NCBI GenBank assembly: GCA_032690845.1
Contig: CM064424.1
Span: 37,833,511 to 37,897,510 of the forward strand
Direction of reading: 5' to 3'
Source: Eleusine coracana subsp. coracana
Taxonomy: Eukaryota > Streptophyta > Magnoliopsida > Poales > Poaceae
Length of the DNA: 64,000 bases
In this document: piece by piece, positions 56,801-64,000 of the stretch
Layout: each line of letters begins with the position of its first letter
Numbering within the stretch: position 1 is the first letter of the stretch
Translations under genes and position numbers: made by a program
The notes under the pieces: model-generated
Told to the model about the DNA's origin: nothing
Seen by the model: the letters and a program-made list of their open reading frames with translations, nothing else
Database searches by the model: none

Positions 56801-57712
56801 TGGAAACTTAGATGAGACCATTTATATGGCTCAACCGAAAGGTTTTTCCATTAAGGGTAAAGAACATATGGGATATAGATTAAGGAAATCCATTTATGGA
56901 CTTAAGCAAGCATCAAGTAAGTGGAACCTTAAAATCGATGAAGTCATTAAGAGATTCGGATTTAGGGAGAATGATGGAGATAAATGCATCTATATTAAGG
57001 AAAAGGGTGGAAAATTGATAATTCTAGTATTGTATGTGGATGACATACTATTAGCATGCAACGATAAGAATATGTTGTATGAGACTAAGAATTTTCTATC
57101 ATCTCACTTTGATATGAAGGATCTTGGTGAAGCCTCCTATGTACTTGCATTGAGATACACCGAGATAGGGCCCAAGGAATACTAGGATTATCTCAGAAAG
57201 CTTATATTGAGAAAATGCTTAAGAGATATAAGTTATATAAGTGCAACACATCACCTGTTCCGATTCAAAAGAGCGATAAGTTAATTGGAAGTCAGTGCCC
57301 TAAGAATGATTTAGAAAGAAAGAAAATGGAGAACGTTCCCTATGCATCAGCTATTGGAAGCTTGATGTATGCACAAGTCTGTACGCGTCCAGACTTGGCA
57401 TTTGTGACCGGAGTACTTAGCAGATATCAGTCTAATCCACGATGGGCTCATTAGGTAGGTGCCAAGAAGGCATTAAGATATTGCCAAGGCACTAAGGATT
57501 ATATGCTCACATATAAGAGATCAGATAATCTTGAGATTGAGTGCTACACTGATGCTAACTTTGTTGGTGATGAAGATGAAAGGAAGTCAACTTCTGGATA
57601 TGTCTTCATGCTAGCAGGGGGAGCAATTTCATGGAGAAGTTGCAAGCAGAGTGTAACTGCTGCATCTACGATGCAAGCAGAATTTGTGTCATGTTATCAT
57701 GCTACGGGATAG
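53841..57712 (+). pseudogene. copia gag-pol polyprotein of the 11-kb element
   Basis: One frame runs from 53841 (GTG where an ATG is expected) to about 57180. Gag has NYPDWRGKLITCLAWNDLD, interrupted by TGA near 54039 and TAA near 54077. The zinc knuckle is CSFCGSPKHLHKAC (near 54648) and the protease NTWWIDSGATVHI (near 54782). The pre-integrase segment is LWHYRLGHIS, and the integrase has HTDICGP and SDHGGEY, with QQNGVAERRNR after a TAG at 55668. The linker has stops at 56274 and 56469. RT follows with YVDD at 57033-57044. A shift near 57180 moves RNase H (DANFVGDEDERKSTSGY, near 57550) to another frame. Confidence 0.92.
53983..54002 (+). repeat. poly-C tract (20 bp) in gag
   Basis: A run of C encodes polyproline in the gag frame. 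Length may be uncertain. Confidence 0.85.
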
Positions 57713-58124
57713 GTAGTATGGCTTAAAAGTTTTATTCCAGGATTAAGAGTTATTGATAGTATCTCGAGACCTATCACAATATACTACGGTAACCAATCCG
57801 TAGTTTTCTTTTGCGCAAATGATAAACTAAGTGGCACCTCCAAGCACATAGATCTTAAATATCGTGTCGTAAAAGAAAGAAATCAGGACAATATAGCGGA
57901 TCCGCTCACAAAAGGTTTACCACCAACCATTTTTCATAAACATATTCTAGGCATGGGCCTGATAAATACCTTTTGATCAGTCCTGATTTTAGTCTATGGG
58001 TAATGTTGTCCCTGTATGCCGTGGTGCTGCTGATGACGCATTGGTCTAGTACTTGCTGATTTTCTGAGGAAGAGCTTAAGTTAAGGATAAGATTAAGTTG
58101 TTGACCTTCTGGTCAGGGGGAGAA

Positions 58125-58648
58125 TGTTGGTTTTATTTTTGGTAGATCAGAAGGTCACCAACAGAATCGAAAGGAAATCTAATCTCCAACGGATTTCGGA
58201 TCTGGACCAATATGGTTAGTTTTGATTTTGTCTTGATCAGGAAGCAAAAACTGCAGATAGAAATGGACCCGGCCCCGAGTCTATAGTGCATATAAAAGGA
58301 GGGTCACCCCCTCGGTCGATTCATCCAATCGTAAGTCCACCCAACCGATCGCTAAGGCGCTGGAAGACTCGAAAGCCCGTTCTCCAGCCCAAGGGCATCA
58401 CCGCTACTGCCCCGAAGGTCTCCGCCCTCGCAAGAAGACCCTCAAGGAGCGTCTATGATATATCCCCGACGTGCCCGACGACGCCGTAGTCATCGAGCCC
58501 GCCACCTCTGCACCGACGCCAATGGAGTCCTCCACCAGCGCCGGTAACAGATCCGAACCTATATTCCACATTAGTTTTAGTTTACTAGATGTGATTTAAG
58601 TTGACTAGTGATCCTGAGTTCTTAGTCTAAGATTAATTAATACTAACA
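58125..58648 (+). repeat. 3' LTR of the 11-kb copia element
   Basis: 524 bp, preceded by GGTCAGGGGGAGAA as polypurine tract. Compared with the 5' LTR there are scattered substitutions and a short insertion near 58470. Confidence 0.95.
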
Positions 58649-59096
58649 GGGGTCAGGCTTGTGGTGGTAGCATGCTGTTGGGCGGGGTCATGAGGGGCAC
58701 AAGTGGGCGGCAGTGTCAGCGAGCACAACAGGCCGGATTCAGGCACGGGGCTTGCTGCTGGGCGGTGGTGTAAGAGATTGACTGCCGCGAAAGAGTTTGG
58801 GTAGTAGGTGATGCATGGGGGAGGCGGAGAGGAGGAATTTGTTAGGGTTTGGCACGTGTTGTGGAATTTGCGACATGTTTTGCTGCTCCGCTGATGAAAT
58901 GTTTTCTTGACCGACTATCAAACGTAAACCATAACTCTTAGAGACTGATGCGCTAACGGTAAATGTTTCGATAATTACCGATTGATAGTGCATCGGTGTA
59001 TCCTGTATTACCGACCAACAGTTTGTGGACGATTTGTAGCGATTGATTGAAGTTGCTATTATAGGTCGGTAATAATCCATGGTGGTATATATAGTG

Positions 59097-60530
59097 ATAT
59101 CTTGCCAAAGCTCCATTCATGATTCATTGCTGCACTTATGACTTCATCGTCATTAGTCTCTACTAGCTCACAACGTTCACAGAGCAAACGCAAACCGCAT
59201 CACACCGGGTACAGTTTGGACACCGCTCTAACATTCATTGCTAGCTAGCTAGATGCTCTGATGATCCGACTACAGTTTGGACACGGCTAGCCACTTGTGT
59301 GAAGGCATATGCACTTGTTGGACTATTCCAGCACAGGTTCCTAATAAAAGGTCTTTGCATCTGTTGAAACTTGACTAACACAAAAGTAATAATTCTTGTT
59401 GTCTCCAATACCTAAGCTTTGAGCGGATCGTTAGGGACATGTAGCACACGATCATTGCAAGGATTACATTGCATTCTTGCTCGGCCGTCTCCGAGTCCCG
59501 TTTTTTGTTTCACCCAATCATCATTTGTAACGATCATAGTGTAGTTAGGCGCTCACTAGCTGCTTGGTGTACTCACGTTGTTGATGAAAGAAGGGGTGAA
59601 TAGGTGATAAGTATAAATGACTGGAGCTTGCTCGCTACTGGTATTTAAGTCTCAACGGGAGAGAATTCACTACTTCATGAGACATAGAGTAGATCCAGCA
59701 TGCAGAGATGCAGTTCATTTCAGTGCCTGCTCTTTTTTGTCAGCCGTGGTGGCTTCCTGAGGAGTTCATATTCTTGCATATGCTTCTGCTGGTTCGCAGT
59801 GAATGCTAGCTAGTAATACAATTTGGTTCAGTTGGACCTTCCTAAGTATAGGAGGTCTTCTTCATTTTCATGTACAATACAAGAAAACAAAATTACATAT
59901 GGCCGTTAGAACGTTAATTAGAATATAAACTGGTCAGAAAAATTATTTACTATCATCATCATTGTACCTGTCAGACCGATGACACCCCCTATCTCAAAAA
60001 AAGAAAAAAAAATCTGTGGAACTACTCATTTTTCTATCGTTGTCTTGAAGGTTGTTTATGCATGCCTTATACTAACAAGTAGTACGATCTTGTGTTTCAG
60101 AAGTCAAGCTTGTATGGTGTGGGAAGTGAGGCGCATGCAACACTTTTCCTGGGTTCGATGTTCTATAAGGTCATACCGAAACTGCTTGAACTTCATACAT
60201 GAGTCATCACCCAAAGATCCATCTATACATTAGACACAAGATAAGAGAAATGTTGCCCATGTTTATGTGTTAAATTGAAAGGGAAAACGTGTCCTCACTA
60301 AATCTCATCATATTTAGTCGTAAATAAATCTTACTGCTTTATCATGCATATATATGGTATCTCTCTGGCAAGAGGAACCATAATTGAGTTACTATCTTGA
60401 GTGGGTACCCTTTGAACACTTACAAAAACAATGTCCTAAATCCAATTTCATTTTTCCTGTATAACAAATTTAAAGAATTTCCACACAAGGAAAATTGTAC
60501 ACACCACCGAGATGTGTAGTTTTTAAGTGG
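59097..60530. other. non-coding region downstream of phytocyanin gene 3
   Basis: The first part (near 59110-59200) resembles the gene 1 upstream region (ACTTCATCGTCAT, CTCACA, GTTCACA). TACAGTTTGGACAC occurs twice (near 59209 and 59270). No gene is recognised in the rest. Confidence 0.4.
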
Positions 60531-60610
60531 CTTGATTGATCGGCAGATGAAGCCGGCCCTGTGCGTATAGAAATTATTTAATGACATACCTAGACGGACA
60601 TATCCATGAT

Positions 60611-61100
60611 CTATCTCGCTGTAACTGCAATCCCCATGCCCTTGTCGCAATCCCCAGCGATGCCGGAGATGAAGAAGGAAACGCCACGGGCCAGGGTGAT
60701 GTGATCGTCGCCGGAGCTCCAGACGGAGACGTTGCCGGGCACCTTGCACAAGGTGTACTCCACGATGCTCACCTGCACCACGTTATGCGTCCCCCGTTTG
60801 TAATGGAACACTGCACCCAAATTGCCGCACGTCGTGTGTTAGTTGAGTCACGCAATAACAGAGAGTGCCCTTCGGCAGCCAAGAGGACTTACGGAGAACA
60901 TCGCCAGTTTTGAAAGGCTTGTAGTTGGGCCATCCCATGACACCGAAGCTCCAGCCGGCACTATCGCCGACTGGCCAGATCCTTGAGTTTCCAGCCGCCG
61001 TGCAGAAGCGGTTGCCTTCTTTGCGTTGTGCGAACATCATTACACAAAGGAGCAGAACAAGGGTCTTAGTGCTGGTTGTGGTGATGCTTTGTCGTGCCAT
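60611..61100 (-). CDS. plantacyanin-like phytocyanin 3 (copper ligands altered)
   Basis: Exons 61100-60893 and 60810-60611, intron 60892-60811 (82 bp, GT-AG, phase 1), encode 135 residues. The signal region is MARQSITTTSTKTLVLLLCV. The cupredoxin part has RIWPVGDSAGWSFGVMGW, GDVLLFHYKRGTHNVV, the Cys after EYTL, WSSGDD and SFFISGIAGDCDKGMGIAV. His39 and Met89 positions are kept. Position 79 is Ser and 84 is Asp, as in the other two, but position 80 is Gly, so there is no displaced Cys. It is the most diverged of the three. The frame and splice sites are intact. CCCTGTGC (near 60550) is shared with the other 3' regions. Confidence 0.88.
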
Positions 61101-61240
61101 TTCTACAGATTAAGATACAGGTCTATCTGGTAAGAATCTCGTTCAGTGCCGCGGGAACGAAAGAGAGAAGACGAGTAGAGGTAGTAGGTGGCTTGCAATG
61201 GCTATGTGATTCACCTTTTCGTTACTGAAAGACCGAGAAA

Positions 61241-61320
61241 GGAGAGAACCTATATATCAACAAGGGAGTGGACTTGAACCCTCATGACCAGCCATTGCCT
61301 CATGCCTATTTCATTTGCGC
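61241..61320 (-). promoter_or_regulatory. promoter block and TATA box of phytocyanin gene 3
   Basis: On the minus strand TTGATATATA (61251-61260) is a TATA box about 155 bp upstream of the ATG. GAGAACC, GAGTGGACTTGAACC and TGCCTCATGCCTATTTCA match gene 2. Confidence 0.6.
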
Positions 61321-61825
61321 ACCATATTTATGACATTTATTTTATTCCAATAAATATGTATTTATGACATTTATTTTCTTTCAACTGTGGATATATCAAA
61401 ATGGAAAAATATTACACAACAACAAATAGACACTGTAGCGACGGTTGGAAAGGGCCTATAGCTGCGGGCAGGCCACCCCGCCGCTACGCAAACGCCGCTA
61501 CAAATATGCGTTTGTAGCGGCGAGTGTTCTGCCGCCCATACAAACCGCCGCTACAAATATATTAGTAGAGGCGGTTGAAGATGTCAACCGCTGCTATTGT
61601 CAGCCATCAATAGCGGCGGTTGGTACCTTCAACCGCAGCTAATAGAGGCTATTAGTAGCGCGGTTGACAACATCAACTGTCGCTACTTGTTATTTTCCAA
61701 AAAAACAAATAAAATTTAGCAAATATACAGAAATCACAGATTCTGCATACATAAAAATTTACAAATTTCATCACAGATATTTATAACATCTCATCACAGG
61801 TATTTACAATCTCATCATAGGAATA

Positions 61826-62165
61826 TATCCGATATTCTAGGATATGGTACATGTCGCTGGACTAGCCTCACTTAGCCCGCTTTCGTCATTGAGCAGGGGT
61901 CGATTGCCTACGTAGAATAGATAAGTAGTATAGAGAGACAAGAAAAATAATAGAAAAATCAAAATTTGCTCTCAGTGCGGGTTGCTGAATCAACAGCCAT
62001 CCAACACTCTAAGATTCTTGACCTGTACAGCAGCATGTATCCAATATCCTAGGATATGGTCCATGTCGCCACACTAGCCTCACTTAGCCCCCTTTCATCA
62101 TTGAGCATCGATCGTCTATATAGAATAGATAAGTAGTACAGAGAGACTAGGAGAAGAATAGAAGT
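61826..62165. repeat. diverged duplication, spacing about 212 bp
   Basis: TATCCRATATYCTAGGATAT, CTAGCCTCACTTAGCCC and TAGAATAGATAAGTAGTA occur in the same order from 61826 and from 62038. Confidence 0.85.
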
Positions 62166-62351
62166 AAATAATAAGTACAGAGAGACTATAGAGCAGTAAG
62201 TAATATGGCATATATATGACCACAAGTAAATAATAAATACAGAGAGACTATGGCACCCAGTACACACAAACATTCTCTCCAGACTTTTTATATGTAATTT
62301 ATTGAATAAAAAGCCTAGAGAGAATGCTTGTGTGCACGAGGTACAAGCAAC

Positions 62352-62762
62352 AAATTCAGATATGGCAGTAAAAGAAATACCACATGCAGCAAATAAGCAA
62401 ATATAGTGAGTATGATACTGAGCAAAAAAGCAAGCATATAGGACAGCTAGCACATTCAGATATGGCAGCAAAAGAAATAACATATGTAGCAAATAAGCAA
62501 ATATGATGAGCATGACAATGAGCAAAAAAGCAAGCATATAGGACAGCTAGCACATTCAGATATGATAGCAAAAGAAATACCATAGGTAGCAAATAAGCAA
62601 ATATAGTGAGCATGACAGTGAGCAAAAAAGCAAGCATATAGGACAGCTAGCACATTCAGATATGACAGCAAAAGAAATACCACATGCAATAAATAAGCAA
62701 ATATAGTGAGCATGACAGTGAGAAAAAAAGCAAGCATATAGGACAGCTAGCACATTCAGATA
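62352..62762. repeat. 100-bp tandem repeat, four copies
   Basis: CATTCAGATATGRCAGC-type starts recur near 62354, 62454, 62554 and 62654, with a partial fifth at 62754. Copies are about 93-97% identical. Shared parts are CAAATAAGCAAATAT and AAAAAGCAAGCATATAGGAC. Confidence 0.97.
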
Positions 62763-63060
62763 CTAAGAGCAATCACAATAGAAGCATTTTCTAAAGCTAC
62801 TAGGCAGCAATTATATATACAGTGAGCATTTTCAAATTCTAGCAAACAGTAAGCATATAAGCAACAATTATATATATAGTACATGGCAATCATAAGAGCA
62901 ATCACAATAGCAGCATTTTCTAAAACTACTAGGGACCAAATTCAGAGTTAGTGACCAGCAAAAGTGCTGTGAGCCAATCTGGACATCAACCATCGCTGCA
63001 GAACAACACTACAAAACTCAGAAGCACACAGCCATGACCAGCAAAAGTGCTGTGAGTGAA
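62763..63060. repeat. short dispersed duplications
   Basis: AAGAGCAATCACAATA followed by AGCATTTTCTAAA occurs near 62764 and 62893. GACCAGCAAAAGTGCTGTGAG occurs near 62951 and 63036 (20 bp shown of a longer match). Confidence 0.8.
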
Positions 63061-63481
63061 ATGAGACCAGTCTACTATGGCATAACATCGAACATGTAGT
63101 GTGCAGGGCTGGGACAGTGGGACATCAAGCACCAGACAATAAAACATTGCACGAGCAGGGTAAGCATTACTAATACAAGGTCACATTTTGACAAGCAGGG
63201 TAAACATTGCACCAGTAGGGTAAGCACAACATACCAGGATTCCAGGAGCATGAGCACAACCCTAGAGAGGAAGAGGAGGAGGACGATCGCACCTGGTCAG
63301 AGCTCGGGGAGGCGGCGCTCCGGGACGATGCAGAGAAGGAGGGGAGCACACGATCGCTCAGCGAGGCGTTGGGGAGAGCACGTAGTGCTTCTGGCCAGAG
63401 CTCCTCGATCAAGCAGGAGGAGGAGGAGGCCCACGTGACAGCACTCAGGGAGAGGGTGGAGAAGGAGGCCCACACAGCATG

Positions 63482-63690
63482 CTCGAGGAGGGGGAGGGGG
63501 ACCGCGCGCTCGTCGTTGATGAGGGGGAGGCCGGCGTGGTCAGATGCGGCGAGTTCAAGGAGGGGGAGGAGGCTCGCGCACTCGTCGTCAATGATGGGGA
63601 AGCCCGCGCGGTCAGATGCGGCGAGCTCGAGAAGGGGGAGGAGGCCCGCGCGCTCGTCATCGATGATGGAGAGCACGACGGCGGTGCTCA
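63482..63690. repeat. 72-bp tandem repeat, about three copies
   Basis: Units begin at 63482, 63554 and 63626 (CTCGAGGAGGGGGAGG, TTCAAGGAGGGGGAGG, CTCGAGAAGGGGGAGG). The first two end GGTCAGATGCGGCGAG. As 72 is a multiple of three, several frames stay open on both strands. The block is bracketed by GGAGGCCCACACARCATGCT at 63465 and 63697. Confidence 0.93.
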
Positions 63691-63808
63691 GAGAAGGAGG
63701 CCCACACAACATGCTCGAGGAGGAGAAGGAGTCCATCCTTTGTCCTACCGGGTTGGTCGAGTATAAGTCCGCTACTACTGTCAAATATACCTTCCCAATA
63801 TGCATCTA

Positions 63809-64000
63809 GTCGAATGCATGATTCACTTCCAAATCTTTCCAATAATTGAAATATTCGTAGAAAATGGATTTCTTCTTAAATGGCGTGAGACCTTTTACCT
63901 TTTTGACTCCCTTCACCGGCTTCCCTAAAACAACACTGATGTTTTTAACAAGGTCAAACACGACCCTGCCTGTACAACGGCGAGGTTCTATGTTGTTCTC
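63809..64000 (-). pseudogene. CACTA TNP2-type transposase fragment
   Basis: The minus-strand frame entering at the window edge reads EPRRCTGRVVFDLVKNI, then KGLTPFKKKSIFYEYFNYWK and DLEVNHAFD, matching the TNP2 (Transposase_21) segment that leads to the usual DVMH motif. It hits TAG at 63806-63808 just at that motif, and the following sequence is the GC-rich repeat block, not transposase. The catalytic core downstream is therefore lost. TNP2-type transposases bind and cut CACTA ends; this copy is truncated. The upstream part is beyond the window. Confidence 0.75.

Larger units (their letters stand above)
47666..58648 (+). mobile_element. 11-kb Ty1/copia element with a nested gypsy element
   Basis: LTRs 47666-48180 and 58125-58648 start TGTTGGTTTTATTTT and end TAATACTAACA. 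GGGGT flanks both sides exactly (47661-47665 and 58649-58653). A long leader, gag and pol lie between. A 4.1-kb gypsy element is inserted 63 bp after the 5' LTR. Coding is one frame with several stops and a late shift. Lineage is Tork or TAR-like, not resolved by eye. Confidence 0.95.
46954..59096. mobile_element. CACTA-like shell containing nested elements
   Basis: Left and right parts share TTACCGACC / GGTCGGTAA-type subterminal motifs (46990-47160 and 58910-59080). The right end GGTATATATAGTG is CACTA-like. The left end CACGGTTCGTTATT is poorly matched, and the flanks CAT and ATA are not a clean duplication. Homology to the gene 1 upstream region stops near 46950 and resumes near 59100, supporting insertion at these points. 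Without nested elements the shell is about 1 kb. Confidence 0.45.
61431..64000 (-). mobile_element. CACTA transposon, 3' part, continuing past the window
   Basis: Starts CACTGTAGCGACGGTTGG. GCCGCTACAAAT / TAGCGGCGGTTG motifs then alternate in both orientations to about 61690, like CACTA subterminal repeats. Tandem repeats follow, then at 63809-64000 a minus-strand TNP2-type transposase fragment. The other end is outside the window. Confidence 0.65.

Noticed and set aside
59979..60233. 84-codon open frame as a small gene
   Set aside because: No domain, no promoter or splice context, and it begins in a poly-A-rich stretch; probably chance.
62049..62537. A 162-codon membrane-protein-like frame (Leu/Phe/Cys-rich)
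   Set aside because: It is created by the 100-bp tandem repeat; equivalent frames are open in all phases.
61841..62760. Array of regularly spaced repeats as a CRISPR
   Set aside because: Whole 100-bp units are repeated without unique spacers, in a plant CACTA element.

Overview
The window is plant nuclear DNA, most likely from a panicoid grass (sorghum, sugarcane, Miscanthus or maize type). This is inferred from repeat content: a Sirevirus of the Opie/Ji type, CACTA elements with CTCGGCAAAG subterminal repeats, Stowaway and Tourist MITEs, hAT MITEs, a Helitron end and nested Ty1/copia and Ty3/gypsy elements. There are no bacterial features, no CRISPR and no tRNA or rRNA genes that I can see. 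Most of the sequence is transposon or transposon debris.

The only credible host genes are three paralogous, minus-strand, two-exon genes for small secreted phytocyanins of the plantacyanin (basic blue protein) type, at 36938-37462, 40969-41450 and 60611-61100. Each has a phase-1 intron and a 200-bp second exon. They share a promoter block and a 3' UTR motif, so they arose by tandem duplication. The gap between genes 2 and 3 (about 19 kb) is almost all insertions. All three lack two of the four type-1 copper ligands (Cys79 is Ser, His84 is Asp, cucumber basic protein numbering), so they are probably not normal blue copper proteins.

Layout. 1-174: CACTA end. 226-11053: decayed 10.8-kb Sirevirus (5-bp target duplication with one mismatch) carrying a 904-bp Tourist-like MITE. 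11054-16740: a hAT-like MITE, a rearranged minus-strand copia relic, an LTR-like block and a Mutator transposase pseudogene with a visible intron. 17268-19513: two oppositely oriented copies of one hAT MITE and a third, unrelated hAT MITE, all with 8-bp target duplications. 19826-20838: a Mutator-like terminal-inverted-repeat element. 21117-25488: AT-rich non-coding sequence between (TA)n tracts, including a 3.85-kb unit with palindromic inverted ends. 25884-33001: copia element broken by a gag-only Ty3/gypsy element (28790-30983). 33002-36298: Stowaway, a Helitron 3' end, a CACTA-like MITE with a Tourist-like MITE inside.

36938-41450: phytocyanin genes 1 and 2, separated by a 640-bp direct duplication that carries a CACTA MITE and flanks a GAGCTCG-rich element. 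41776-46558: young minus-strand Ale/Retrofit copia element (exact target duplication, LTRs about 98% identical) inserted 326 bp upstream of gene 2. 46954-59096: CACTA-like shell containing a hAT MITE and an 11-kb copia element (exact GGGGT duplication), which in turn contains a 4.1-kb non-coding minus-strand gypsy element (exact GGTTA duplication). 60611-61320: phytocyanin gene 3 and its promoter. 61431-64000: the 3' part of a minus-strand CACTA element with tandem repeats and a TNP2-type transposase fragment, running off the window.

Limits: boundaries come from hand alignment of terminal repeats and target duplications, and lineage names from recognised motifs. No database search was possible.
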